A stretch of 64,000 bases of DNA from Kingdonia uniflora (lineage: Eukaryota; Streptophyta; Magnoliopsida; Ranunculales; Circaeasteraceae), in NCBI GenBank assembly GCA_014058105.1, contig JACGCM010001390.1, positions 434,001 through 498,000 on the forward strand, read 5' to 3'. This document shows, one piece after another, positions 1 to 11,026 of this stretch (position 1 is its first letter; each line of letters starts with the position of its first letter). Made by a program: the position numbers and the translations under genes. Under the pieces are notes generated by a model. It searched no databases. It was not told the DNA's origin and was given only the letters and a program-made list of their open reading frames with translations.

Positions 1-879
1 CTTATTATTTTAAACAGCAACTTCTTTTTTATCTTTAGACCATTGATTCCTAGGCTTAAGGCCTCTTCAGCTTCATCGCCCATTCTTTTTATCATGGTAG
101 GGAATGCCCATCCATCCTCGATTGCAATACAAACATCTTCTCCGAGTGATTATAAGAATGCAACTATTCAAACTTTCCAATAATGATAATCTTTGCCATC
201 GAAGAGGGGTGGAAGATTTATGGGACCTCAAAATCTTTCAGAATCCAATAATCTTAAATAATCGAGTTAGGATCCACGCTCAGGTTGTTAAGCCTCAGAG
301 CGCAGCCGCTCTAATACCAATTCAAATTTTTGACTAATTGAGATTAACCGATTTCGAGTAATTTAGGTCAAAATTGAAAGGGCTTTGAAACTAATTATCT
401 AATTCTAACCTAACTCAACTCGATATGATAAGCAATAAAGAATTAAAAACATAAGGACAAATAATTTTAATCCTTTGGGAAACCTTTCAGGAGAAAAACC
501 CAAAGGTCGCTGTCGAATCACCCGACAACTAAAAATTTACTATTGAAACAAAATTATAATAATTCAATTACTTATAGACTCAATAAACACATTTCGTGGT
601 TACCTCTCTTCTAATTGAACTCCTCTCAATCAATTCTTCGTTCTCGTAATGCCTTGCTTCGATCTCCCATCAAAACATCCAATCTTGAAACTCACAAGCT
701 TTTCAATTTTAAGATTAGGTTTTCTAAATCTTCGATTGATTCAATTTGGGTTTTATTTCACATTGAACCGCTCATTGAAATATCTTTTTTCTCAAAAATA
801 TCAAGCCCAAAAAAAGTTTATTTTGAAAGAGGTAAAAAACAAAAATAAAAAAGGATGCCTTTTATCAAAAAACTGAAAA
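1..879. other. Non-coding AT-rich sequence
   Basis: No reading frame here resembles a known protein and the short open frames are chance ones. The stretch is AT-rich and looks like decayed repeat DNA. I see no tRNA, rRNA or clear repeat boundary. Confidence 0.5.
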
Positions 880-1060
880 CCCGAACTCTGTTCGAACAGA
901 TAAATAGTATGTTCAAACAAACAAGGTTATATTTGAACAAAACCAAATATCCTACTCGATGAAATAGTGGTCTGAGCAAAATGTTTGAACAAAGAAAAAG
1001 TCTCTTCGAACATAAACCTATTTTCTTCAAAAAAAACATAATTCCATTTTTTGACCTTTT
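880..1060. repeat. TTCGAA-rich remnant resembling a gypsy LTR
   Basis: The stretch has several spaced TTCGAAC or TTTGAAC words (near 892, 910, 932, 981 and 1004). A gtctgag word followed by gtttgaac matches the order inside the LTRs of the gypsy element at 47713-53370. I infer a diverged LTR remnant of a related family. No element ends or target duplication are visible. Confidence 0.35.
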
Positions 1061-2326
1061 GTAAAATACTAACGGCTTGAGTTCTTAGAGCGAAGATGTA
1101 CAAATTTACGTACCTATTCAATGTCACTCCAACTGTAATCGCTCCACGTACACTCTTTGACGATGAATAACCACGAGGTATTGCTGACACCTATTCTAGA
1201 CACAAAATGAAACAAACTTCAAATATGGATATTTTATTATGTACTTACATTTGGCCAAAGAGTCAGAAATAGAGAAAGAAAGATGATCAATTGGGTTCCT
1301 TCAAGCAACGATGATGCTATAGAGAGATAGAGAAAAATAACTGTGTGCCTTCAAGCAAACTGGGTTCCTTCAAGCAACTGTGTTCCTTCAATCAAATGGA
1401 TGAGATGGGGTGTAATGGGGGAAAGAAAAAGTTATTCCCACCTAGTTCCCTAGTATAATTATAACCGTCCAAGCGTCCAAATCTAACAGTTTATACTTTG
1501 CCTGCTAATAACTAAGGTTAGTTAGGAACAAGGGTAGATTAGATATTATGTAAACACCAAAATGCCCAATTAAAACATCTTAATCTAAAATCATAATAAA
1601 ACTTAAGGTTATTAGAGAATCACTAGAAAAGCAGTGAACAAATTTTGCTGAATCTAAATAAAGGTCATTTTGGCATATGTTATTTAGAGGGTAGTGAAAG
1701 TCTTTTTGGCATGTGATTCTATGTGTATCTTTAGAGTGATTTACTATCTTATTGTCTCTTGCTTTTTCTTCCACGCTAAATATTATGTGAGCACTTTTAC
1801 ATAGAAGCGAGTGTTTCTGACGTAAAAAAGTGGGAGTTACATGGCCTAATATTTGTTTCATTTCATATTTTTTCTAGTTGTTACTTAGGGTTCAAGGACA
1901 AGGTTAAAACTCCCGATTTTGGGATAATTATCTGACACACAAGGAAAGGATTTCGGTGTAATTTGGTAGCTAATTTTTTGGCTGAATTTTAAGATGATAT
2001 TTGTAAAATATTTGGTCGATATTCAACAATAGTATCTGGTACCTGCAAGATAGTATAAATTGGGTACACATCGCCTCGAACAAGATATACTAGAAAATTT
2101 CACGAAACAAAAAATTACAATTTTTTTTTCTTATTCTTAAAAATGCTCGAAATATAACTTTTGAAATCATGATTAATTATGTCAAAATTAGATTTTGCTG
2201 TAATTATTGTGATAATCAGAGAGTTTCACATGTAGCGTGCTACACAAAATCTCTTCTCTCTTCAATAAGAAACGAAACTACAAAATTATATTTTAAGGCA
2301 GTTAGAGAAGAATACATATTAACTGT
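1061..2326. other. Non-coding stretch with short imperfect repeats
   Basis: No supported gene. Between about 1290 and 1395 the phrase GGTTCCTTCAAGCAA and close variants recur four times, forming a small imperfect minisatellite. The rest is AT-rich and featureless. Confidence 0.45.
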
Positions 2327-2329
2327 TCA

Positions 2330-2490
2330 TTTAAAAGCACAAAGCTTGGGAACATCATCTTTTCTCACGACGAACACAATATTATTGGAGAGGATGTTCA
2401 CGTGAAAAAACCCATTCTTGTGAATAAATTCAAACCCCGACAAATGCATAAATGTAACCATCTTCAATCTATTTGTTACCCTATTCACTT
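2330..2490 (-). pseudogene. Protein kinase catalytic-loop fragment
   Basis: The minus-strand frame reads FIHKNGFFHVNI, then a short spacer, then KDDVPKLCAF. This is the layout of a Ser/Thr kinase catalytic loop followed by the DFG region (canonically HRD...KPEN...DFG), most like the MAK/MHK-type plant kinases. The HRD motif has become HVN and DFG has become CAF, so catalytic residues are lost. No flanking kinase subdomains are visible. It is probably a scrap of an exon carried in repeat DNA. The family call rests on motif spacing only. Confidence 0.4.
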
Positions 2491-2499
2491 GGCCATTAC

Positions 2500-3064
2500 A
2501 TTTCGACAAAAAGTGAGACCATTATTTTAACTCTGCTACTTGCCTAGTATTCAAATTGGCAAATACCACGGTAAATGTTTTATCGAACTTTACTATTTGC
2601 CCATTCACTTGGCTATTATATATGTTTCGTCAGTAATGTATTGAAGTCTGTATACTCTCCCATGGAAGCTTTCACATACTTTACTTTAACAGGCTGAGAT
2701 TTAGATGGCTGGGAGAGGTTCAACTCCTCTTTTGAGAAATCAAGTTCCAAACAAATCTGATATGGAAACAACATAATGTTTTTAGGATGAGTAAAATTTT
2801 AGGAAGTATTTCTTCAATAAACATAGAGCAGGAAGTTGTTTGCGTGGTAATGTGGGTTGATGCAGACATAAAAAATATTTTTAAATATAGCTTTGCAATT
2901 GATTTGAAGATTATGTGCTTTAGGAAAAGAAGTAAAAACTCTGTGATATTAATAGAATTCCTTAAACTCTTGGTGGTATTCACCATTGGTCACAAGTATT
3001 CAGAATGAAGTAATACTAATCTCCTTAAAGAAGAGAAAGAAAGAAATGATAAAGTTGTAATAAG
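2500..3064. other. Non-coding stretch upstream of the copia element
   Basis: AT-rich, with no supported gene or repeat boundary. A GGTTCAACTCC word near 2716 resembles a pol III B box, but no tRNA cloverleaf can be built around it. Confidence 0.45.
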
Positions 3065-3758
3065 TGTTGGGTATGAACTCAAATTGAAGGATTGTCAAAG
3101 TTGGGAAATTGTTGAAGTCGTTCAAACGAGCTTCATAGTCGTTCGAACGAGTGTTCATACACCTTGAAATTTTGGCCCAAGAATCAATCTCGTTCGAACG
3201 AGCTTGGATATCGTTTGAACGAACTCTTGTACTCACCAGAATTTGGCCCGGGAGTCAATCTCGTTCGAATGAGCTTGGATGTCGTTCGAACGAGATGTTA
3301 TGTTTCTAGGGTTGAAGACTAACTATCGCAAAGTCGTTTGAACGAGCTTGGAGTCGTTCGAACGAGCTTCGCGTAGGTTTTCCTTAGATGTTATGTTTGA
3401 GTCGTTGAGTTCTGTCTTGAGATTCGTACTATTCATATTTAGTCCTCTAGTATATGAAGAGGACTTAGGTTATTTTGTTAGCCATCTTTTAGGTGAGTTT
3501 AGCCTTAGAGATGCTCAGGTTTGAAGATACTCTATTAAAGCTTGAAAAGCTTGAGAGATCATTGTAACCTATTTGATATCATAGTGAATTGTTCGTGGGG
3601 AGTGGTTTTTCATCCGCAAGGGTTTTCTACTTCCCTCCTCCGGGAAAAATCTTCTTGTCCTTTGTTTTTATTGTTCCTTGTTGATTTACTACTCAATTGG
3701 CAATTTCTGCGTATCGTTCTTGTAAGGGAAGAGAGAGTAGCTACCTTGATTCTCAACA
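3065..3758 (+). repeat. 5' LTR of the copia element
   Basis: It runs from TGTTGGG to CAACA, 694 bp, and matches the 3' LTR at 7768-8322. It holds about eight copies of a palindromic word with core TCGTTCGAACGA between 3115 and 3370, against four in the 3' LTR. That difference explains most of the length gap between the LTRs. A TATA-like TATATGAAGAGGAC near 3451 is conserved in the 3' LTR as TATATAAAGAGGAC and is the likely promoter. Confidence 0.88.
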
Positions 3759-3760
3759 AT

Positions 3761-3772
3761 TGGTATTAGAGC
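3761..3772 (+). other. Primer-binding site (initiator tRNA-Met type)
   Basis: TGGTATTAGAGC starts 3 bp after the 5' LTR. It differs by one base from TGGTATCAGAGC, the site complementary to the 3' end of plant initiator tRNA-Met that primes many copia and gypsy elements. Confidence 0.8.
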
Positions 3773-3791
3773 GAGTGTTAGGGTTTGTGTG

Positions 3792-4860
3792 ATGAAGAGC
3801 GATGACCGATCAAAAGAAGTTGAAGATCACAAAGTTCAATGGGTCAAATTTTAGAGTGTAGAAGATACAGATAGAAGATTACCTCTATCAGAAGGATCTT
3901 AATTTACCGCTGGGTGGAGTTGAGATGAAGCCAATAGAATTTGATGCTGCTAAGTGGACGCGATTGGATCGCAAAGCTCTTGGAACCGTTAGGTTAGCGC
4001 TATTATCTCAGATTCTACACATGATCTCTAAAGTTACGACTACGAAGGGCTTGATGGAGACGTTGTCCGCTATGTACTCGAAACCGTCTGGGGCAAATAA
4101 GGTTCACCTTTTACGGTGCTTGTTTACTTTGAAGATAAAAGACAATGGTAGTGTGCAAGCTCATATCAGTGAGTTCAATACCATACATGCTCAACTGGAA
4201 TCCGTTAAAATTACTTTTACCGAGGAGGGGAGAACGTGGGCTCTTCTAGGGAAGATGCCAGAAAGCTGGGAAGAATTCATTACAGCTGTGAGCAACTCAT
4301 CAGGGAAGGAAGACATCAAATTTGACACTATAGTCTCGTTGATTATGAGTGAAGATATTAGGTGTAAAACATCTGAACTCTCTTCGAGTTCAAACGGCAA
4401 TATGTTGAACGTCAAGGAAAGAGGGAGGTCTTACAGAAAGGGGCCAAAATTAGGAAGGGGTCGATCACAGTCAAGAGTGAAGTTTAAGCCGCCTGGTACG
4501 TGTTGGACTTGTAGAAAGAAGGGTCACTTCAGGCGAGATTACAACTCTTCTTCGTCTAAGAAGATTAATGATGAAGAGAAAGATATAATGAACCTTACTG
4601 AGAAGGTTAGCTCTGACGAGGCTCTACTACTATCGTGTGACGATATTAACGAATCTTGGATTATTGATTCAGGCGCTTCCTTCCATGCTACTGCAAACGC
4701 AGGTTTTCTTACTAATATTGTCAAAGGCGACTTCAGTACGGTCTTTCTTGCAGATAAGAGTGCATGCAATATTACTGGGAAGGGAAATGCTAGGTTGTTG
4801 TTTCCTTCAGGGGGAACATTGGTTTTACAAAATGTGTGACTTGTACCTAAATTGGGGCGT
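3792..4860 (+). pseudogene. Copia gag and protease region
   Basis: The longest open part (3925-4839, 304 codons) has the copia gag capsid-like region (UBN2 type), a basic linker, and a degenerate zinc knuckle CWTCRKKGHFRRDY in which the last cysteine is tyrosine. After that comes the aspartic-protease motif WIIDSGASFH with the catalytic DSG intact. The natural start is probably the ATG at 3792, but that frame hits a stop and shifts before 3925. A TGA at 4837-4839 ends the frame inside the protease domain. In a working element this part would form the capsid and cut the polyprotein. Confidence 0.85.
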
Positions 4861-5059
4861 AACCTGATATCGGTTAGCAAATAGGCGGATGATGGCTGAT
4901 ATGTGAGTACCTTTGATGCGACCTTCAGGAAGGTTACAAAGAGAGCTATGTTGGTAGCTCGAGGCTTGCGATAAGGAACGTTGTATACAACGCAGAACAC
5001 AATTTTTACTATTTGTACGGCCACTCCGAAGATTGGTACAAGTACGTGGCACAAACGGC

Positions 5060-6250
5060 TCAGTCACATGAGTGAGAAGGGGATGAAGATAATGATAACA
5101 AAGGGAAAACTAGAGGGTCTTGCTGAGGTTAATCTCAAGTTTTGTAAATAGTGTGTTCTTGCAACATAGAAGAAGGTCAGTTTCAAATTATCTGGAAGAT
5201 CAAAGAAACCTGGAAAGTTGGATCTTGTACACACAGATGTTTGGGGGCAACCAAGGTGTCTTATCTTGGTGGTTCTCATTACTATGTTACTTTTATCGAT
5301 GATGTTACTTGAAAAATGTGGGTCTACTTCGAGAAGAATAAGTCAGATGTGTTCGATAAATTCAAGAGGTGGAGGGTTCTAGTTAAAAATGAAATCGGTT
5401 TAAAACTAAAGTGTCTTAAAGTTGGATAACGGGGGTGAATACTGTAGTGACGATTTTGAAGACTTTTGCACATCAAATGGGATTAGGAGACATAAGACTA
5501 TTCCTGGAACACCGCAACAAAATGGTATTGTAGAACGCATGAACCAAACAATAAACGAAAAAGTGAGGAGTATTACACTCAACGCTGGATTGCCAAAGTG
5601 TTTTTGGGCGGATGCGGTTAGTACGGCGGCGTACTTGATTAACAGAGGGCCTTCGACGACTTTGGATTTTAAACTTCCGGAAGAAGCATGGACCAGTAAA
5701 GAGGTAAAGCTTAATTACTTGTGTATTTTTGGTTGTACCTCATATGTGCTTGATAATTCAGATACAAGGACTAATTTAAATACAAAGTCAACGACGTGCG
5801 TTTTCATTGGATACGATATAGATGAGTTTGGGTACCGGTTTTAGGATGCAAAGAATCAAAAAGTTATCCGGAGTCGTAATGTTACATTCAATGAGGAAGT
5901 CTTATATAAGAACTTCAAAGTACCTGTGGAAAGGATTCGAGGTGAAGTAGAGGAAAGTATCGACATTGAAGATGATGAGCCCTCTTGAGAGGATGATGTA
6001 GAAGTCTTTGTTGAGTTCGTTGCACCAAATCAAAATGAGGAACCGAATGATCTAGAAATTCTAATAGCACTTCGAAAAGAGTCGAGAGTTGCAAGAACTC
6101 CGGCAAGGTACGTAAATTCTTTAAATCACTTATCACTTACAGATGGTGGTGAACCTGAAAGTTACAAGGAGGTTTTAGATGTGGAAGCCAAGATTAAGTG
6201 GGAGCTTGCTATGGATGATGAGATGCAGTCATTATCAGTTAATTGAACTT
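5060..6250 (+). pseudogene. Copia integrase region
   Basis: Upstream scraps in several frames carry the GAG-pre-integrase region. The integrase core is clearest at 5422-5844, with DNGGEYCSDDF (second catalytic Asp), then TPQQNGIVERMN (third acidic residue) and the FWADAVSTAAYLINR segment typical of copia integrases. A stop precedes the DNGGEY segment, and a TAG at 5842-5844 sits where the family usually has tryptophan in FGYRFWD. Downstream to about 6250 is the variable linker, also with stops. It would have inserted the cDNA copy into the genome. Confidence 0.85.
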
Positions 6251-7694
6251 GGGATTTAGTTCGGTTACCGAAGGGGAAGAGAGTATTGTACAACAAGTGG
6301 GTATGCAGACTAAAGCAGGAATCTGATGGTTCAAGGAGATTCAAGGCTAGACTTGTGGTAAAGGGCTTTCAGCAGAAAGAGCGCGTTGATTTCGGTGAGA
6401 TTTTTGCTCCTGTTGTGAAGATGTCTACTATTCAGGTTGTGATGAATATAGTTGTTGTTGAAGATTTGCATCCTAAACAACTTGATGTAAAGATAATATT
6501 TCTTCACGATGACCTTGATGAAGAAATTTATATGAAGCAGCCAGAAGGGTATTTGGTTAAAGGGAAAGAAGATCTTGTGTGTAGGCTTACGAAGAGCTTA
6601 TACGGTTTGAAACAAGCGCCGAGACAGTGGTATTTGAAGTTTGAACAGTTCATGTCCAAAAATGGCTATTCGAAGAAAAATGCAGATCACTGTTGCTTTA
6701 TCAAGAATGCAGGGAACTCATATATTATTCTACTTCTGTATGTAGATAATATGTTGGTAGTAAGTGCTGACATGGGAGAGATAGTTAAGTTGAAGGAATT
6801 GTTATCCCAGGAGTTTTCTATGAAAGACTTGGGTACTGCGAGACAAGTTCTTGGTATGCGTGTTACGAGAGACAGAAAGCGGCGAGAATTAAAGTTGTCT
6901 CAAGCTGATTACATTGGCAAAATGCTAAAGCGGTTCAATATTCTAAAGTTGTTAGTACACCATTGGAAGGTCACTTCAAATTATCAAAGGATTGTTGTCC
7001 AAAGACGCAGAAGAATCGTGATGAGATGCGGAAGGTTCCTTATCAATTTGGGGTTGGTAGCCTAATGTACGCTATGATTTGTACAAGACCAGACATTGCC
7101 TAAGCAGTGGGAGTTGTGAGTAGGTATATGAGCAATCCAGGCAAGAAGTATTGGAGAGCTGTAAAATGGATACTGAGGTATCTAAAAGGGACTCAAGATA
7201 TGGGATTATGTTATGGGGGTTCTCAGTTATGCCTACAGGGTTTTGTTGATTATGATATGGCGGGTGACATGGATAGGCGAAAGAACACTAGTGGTTTCAT
7301 TTTTATATTGGGAAGCGGTGCAGTTACATGGGTTTCTAGGTTATAGAAGATTGTAGCTTTATCTACGACGGAGGCGGAATATGTTGCAGCTACAGAAGCG
7401 TGCAAAGATATGGTTTGGCTCAAAGGGTTGATGAAAGAGCTTAGTAGAGAACAATTCTCTCCTAAGTTGTATAGTGATAGTCAAAGCGCTATACACTTAG
7501 CGAAGAATTTGGCTTTTTACTCTAGGACCAAGCACATTGATATTCGGTATCACTATATTTGTTTGCTCCACGAGGACAGTGTGTTGAAGCTTGTGAAGAT
7601 TCGCACTGATGTGAATTCGGCCGATATGTTTACGAAGGTGGTGACTTTTCAAAAGTTGACGACATGTACAGCTTCTGTGGGTCTTCAAGATTGA
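6250..7694 (+). pseudogene. Copia reverse transcriptase and RNase H
   Basis: The main frame 6286-7065 contains KARLVVKGFQQKERVDFGEI, FAPVVK, a QPEGY stretch, LYGLKQAPRQWY and the catalytic box as YVDNML; the usual motif is YVDD, so one catalytic Asp is replaced by Asn. RNase H follows in two pieces, 7107-7346 (RYLKGTQDMGLCYGG) and 7410-7694 (YSDSQSAIHLAKN and TKHIDIRYHY), with a stop between them. The domain order after integrase confirms Ty1/copia. Several stops and frame changes make it inactive. Confidence 0.88.
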
Positions 7695-7757
7695 AGGTCC
7701 GGGTAGTGCAAGCAATTCATTGGGAGATCTGGAGATGGGTTACGGGATTCGATTTCA

Positions 7758-7767
7758 AGTGGGAGAT
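7758..7767 (+). other. Polypurine tract
   Basis: The phrase AGTGGGAGAT lies directly before the 3' LTR start. This is the expected place and composition for the plus-strand primer of a copia element. Confidence 0.6.
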
Positions 7768-8322
7768 TGTTGGGTATGAACTCGAATTGAAGAGATTATC
7801 GAAGTTGGGAAATTTTCGAAGTCGCTCGAACGAACTCATGTACTCCCTGGAATTTTGGCCCAAGAGTTAATCTCTTTCGAACGAGCTTGGATGTCGTTCG
7901 AACAAGATGTTTATGTTTTTAGGGTTGGAGACCAACTATCGCAAAGTCGTTCGAACGAGCGTAGGTTTGCCTTAGATGTTAGAGTTATGCCTCGAAATCC
8001 GTACTACTTGTATTTTTTGTCCTCTAGTATATAAAGAGGACTTAGGTTATTTTGTTAATCTATCTTTTTGGTAAGTTTAACCTTAGAGAGGCTAGGGCTT
8101 GAGAGACTCCATTAAAAGCTTGAGAGATCATTGTAACCTGTTTGATATCATAGTGAATTGTTCGTGGGGAGTGGTTTTTCATCCGCATGGGTTTTCCACT
8201 TCCCTCCTCTGGGTAAATTCCTTGTGTTCTTTATTGTCTTTATTTGATTTACTTCTTGTGTTGACAATTTCTGCGTTTCGTTCTTCGTAGGGAAGAGAGA
8301 GTAGCTACCTCAATTCTCAACA
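7768..8322 (+). repeat. 3' LTR of the copia element
   Basis: 555 bp, from TGTTGGG to CAACA, matching the 5' LTR. It is shorter mainly because it keeps only about four TTCGAA palindromes (7822-7960) against eight. The LTRs also differ by many point changes, indicating an old insertion. Confidence 0.88.
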
Positions 8323-8528
8323 GTAGTACTGCAGGAATGCGTGTTAGTGTTGAAACTAGTCCTATTTTATCTTATCAGTCAAAGTTATCTTCTTCTCTAT
8401 TATATGTCTACATATTATATGCAATTTTTTCTCATCCAATAATATGTTATAGAAGTATCTATTTCTTTTAGTAATCTTGTTTCATGTCAAAAATCGTAAG
8501 TTATTTAGTTGTTGTACAAACTTACTTC

Positions 8529-8690
8529 TTATATTATGATAGGAGGTTAGTACCAAAAAGAATAGTGCAAATGGAAGAAGCCATTAAGACTCGCGATTTT
8601 CCAACATTCAAAAAGTTAGCTTGTACTTCAACATTAAGTCTCCTAAAAGCTAAAACTTCTACTTGGTTCTCATATAAACGTATATTCGGC
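8529..8690 (+). pseudogene. Mevalonate diphosphate decarboxylase exon fragment
   Basis: The frame reads LVPKRIVQMEEAIKTRDF followed by PTFKKLACT. This resembles the segment of plant mevalonate-5-diphosphate decarboxylase (the MVD step of cytosolic isoprenoid synthesis) with VVPKRI-QMEEAI--RDF-SF-QL. The next family motif (DSNQFHAVC) is missing and the frame soon stops. No other exon of the gene is recognisable nearby, so this is a displaced gene scrap. The call is from remembered family motifs and needs a protein search. Confidence 0.5.
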
Positions 8691-8954
8691 TAGTTTTCAT
8701 AAAGTTCCTGAACAAGTTACATAATAGAACTTCTAAAACAAGTTACATTAAGTAAAGTTATTATAAAGGAAACCTGTATAACAATTTGCATAAAAAGAAA
8801 CCAAAATAACAAGTTATAATCAAAAGAAATTGTAATATTCCGCATCGGTCCTTTCCATGTCGTCGCTTCATTCTCGACCCTTATCTCTGCTTTCATCCTC
8901 GTCACATTTTTTAGCTCGTCGTATTGCCCAAAACGTACATTGTGAGCCACTCTT

Positions 8955-10530
8955 TTAGGTCAAGTCCTTGGACATCACTTCTTGATCATTTTGTTTTTCA
9001 AATTGCTTGTTAAAATGTATGGATGCTTTTGTTTTCGACCTCTTCATCTCCAATAGTTGAGCTTCCAAATTAATCCTTCGCTGTGTCTTCTCGGTTTCTA
9101 GCTTATCGACTTCAAGAGTATTAAGCTTCTTCATGAGTGAATTGCTATGTTTACCCAAAGTGCTTATCCTCCCGTTCTTCTTGAGAGTTCTTTTTGTGCC
9201 TTCGTTCCACCAGGAGATACCTCGCCATAATTGAGGAGGTTGGCATTCAAGTAATCTTCTACCAATAATTTAACAATCGGAGAAGATGACATTTTGGGAG
9301 TTGGGTTATATGGGCTAGCATCAGAATAACTCTTCACCTGTACATTACGATGTAAAAAGGATGTTGATTGATCTTGAACCCTACACCAAACTGGATGGTG
9401 TTCAAGTACTTCATACGCCTTCGGGTATTTAAATGACACGCCTTTGTTGAGTAGTAAAAAACACTCTTCGGCATGAGATTTCTACAAATATAAAATGACC
9501 AAGTTATTCTACAACTGATTAGTGACTAATATGAAAGGTAATTTTAGAAGAAAAAAATACTTATGAGAGTGTATGTTTCCCCTGTTTATCCTGACTTTCA
9601 TGGGCATACTCAGGGGTGGATCCCCCGAAGAATTTTTTTTTGGTATTTTGAAATTCATGGATTAAATGCAACCCCCAAATTCATGGAATTTTGAATGTTA
9701 CGCTTGGAATTAACATCATAAATAAACTATTTTGGCAAATGACAACTCTATAAGATCAAATTTGGAGTAGTTTATCTCATATTGTTGGTTGTGTCGTAGT
9801 CGTCCGCGACGATGTTCTGAAAAGGGAACATCTGGGAGCTAGCAAGGGTTGAATAAATCGTTTCTTCTTCAGCTGAGATGAAATAACTTCTTAAAAGGGT
9901 TGAGTGTTTGTTTTTGATGAAGAGAGTGATGAAGATTATTAGGAGACATGAGGTGTTTATTTGAATGAGGGAGAGGAGAGAGCCAAAGAGTCGGGCTTGA
10001 TTAAGAGGTATTACTTTGTGAAGCAGTGCTACAGTAGAGCTGGGCTTCAACTCAATTGGGCTTGGATGGAGTTGGGAACTGGTTGTTACTATTTTTTTTT
10101 TCTTTTGTGGGTATATATATAAGAAGAAAATCTGAAAGAAAAAAAAGTGGGGGTGTCGGGCACCCCAGAGCCTCCCCCTAAATCTGCCCCTGGGCATACT
10201 CCACGCCTTCCCCCCAAGCCGACACTCAGTTCAATGGCTTCAGACGATGGATTGTGTACGGGTAACCCCGTTCTCGTCACCCTCTTCCAAGTTCAACTCA
10301 TTAAACTTTTTGTATACGTTATTTTGAAATATCGCTCCGGTTTGGCGGGTTCTGTTGATTTTATCCTCCAAGATTAGACAATATGCTTTAGCGAGGATAT
10401 TATCTTGAATCCCCGTCCTCCTTGGCACAATGTTTACTTCAGGGATGAGAGACAATTTCTTCGTATTCTGACCACCTCTCCGACCACCACGTTTTCTCCC
10501 AAGTCTTCCCCTTGCGTTTACGGCGATTTT
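8955..10530 (-). pseudogene. Harbinger-associated Myb/NAM-like protein pseudogene
   Basis: Read on the minus strand from about 10530 down. A Myb/SANT-like half (RRTGIQDNILAKAYCLI, then AIFQNNVYKKFNE, then TECRLGGKAWS) comes first. Next come an intron, an exon with FKYPKAYEVLEHHPVW, and a C-terminal coiled stretch with GKHSNSLMKKLNTLEVDKLE. The order matches plant proteins with the NAM-associated C-terminal domain, often companions of PIF/Harbinger transposases. Stops and a one-base shift near 9160 break it, and a hAT-type element (9611-10192) sits inside an exon. The intron acceptor lies near 9483. In intact relatives the first half binds DNA; this copy cannot be functional. Confidence 0.6.
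9611..10192. mobile_element. hAT-type non-autonomous element with 8-bp target duplication
   Basis: The element begins CAGGGGTGGAT and ends ATCTGCCCCTG, an imperfect terminal inverted repeat. The 8 bp GGCATACT directly precedes it (9603-9610) and directly follows it (10193-10200). An 8-bp duplication with CAGGGG ends is the hAT signature. At 582 bp it has no transposase frame and so depends on another element. It landed in an exon of the Myb/NAM-like pseudogene. Confidence 0.85.
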
Positions 10531-11026
10531 TTTTTGTCAAATTCATCATAAAGAGAATTTATGGGCATTTGAAATTAGGAGGATTGGGAGAACATGCCCA
10601 ATCATTGCTTTGGGCTCCCAATTTTTAGTATAAGAATAGGCACCAAATAGTAACAAGTGGAGCGAATCAAAATGATCGTTGTTAATTAAATCCGACATGG
10701 TGCTAATGTTGTTGGGAACAAGAGAATTGAGTTGCTTGAAGAAAAGATGAGTAAGTGTTCTTGGGTGGTTTTTATGGTGTTGGAGAGAAGATGGTAAAGT
10801 GAATTGAGTGGTAAAAGCTAAACTAGCCGTTGGGGAGTCAAACTGACAGGCGCACGTCAGAAACATAAATGTGAACTCAAAACTCAAGCCTGATGTTGGA
10901 AATTGAAGTATGATTTTCAAGCATTGAGGCAACTAGTGGAGGCTCCAAGCTTGATCAATCATACATGACATATGTTATTATTTTAAGCATTAAGGCAACT
11001 GCTGACGATGCTCCGCCTCTCACTTT
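10531..11026. other. Non-coding stretch between pseudogene and MITE
   Basis: No supported gene. Two near copies of GCATTGAGGCAACT (10921 and 10987) form a short direct repeat. The sequence may belong to the outer part of a larger decayed DNA element, but ends are not clear. Confidence 0.4.

Larger units (their letters stand above)
3065..8322 (+). mobile_element. Ty1/copia LTR retrotransposon, decayed
   Basis: Both LTRs open with TGTTGGGTATGAACTC and close with CTCAACA. A primer-binding site follows the 5' LTR and a purine-rich tract precedes the 3' LTR. The internal order is gag, protease, integrase, reverse transcriptase, RNase H, which is diagnostic of Ty1/copia. The sequence resembles the Tnt1-like group. 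Many stops and frameshifts break the polyprotein, so it is not autonomous. The 5 bp outside each end (ATAAG and GTAGT) do not match, so the target duplication has decayed or the ends come from recombined copies. Confidence 0.9.

Noticed and set aside
2700..2730. tRNA gene suggested by GGTTCAACTCC
   Set aside because: No acceptor stem, A box or anticodon arm can be placed around it.
3115..3370. TTCGAA array read as heat-shock elements, as in the ONSEN copia LTR
   Set aside because: Heat-shock elements need TTC and GAA separated by two bases (TTCnnGAA). Here they are directly joined, so the match fails.
3055..8330. 5-bp target duplication for the first copia element
   Set aside because: The flanks ATAAG and GTAGT do not match; I report the LTR ends only.
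9772..10197. 141-codon minus-strand frame as a gene
   Set aside because: It lies almost wholly inside the 582-bp hAT-type element and has low-complexity, non-conserved sequence.
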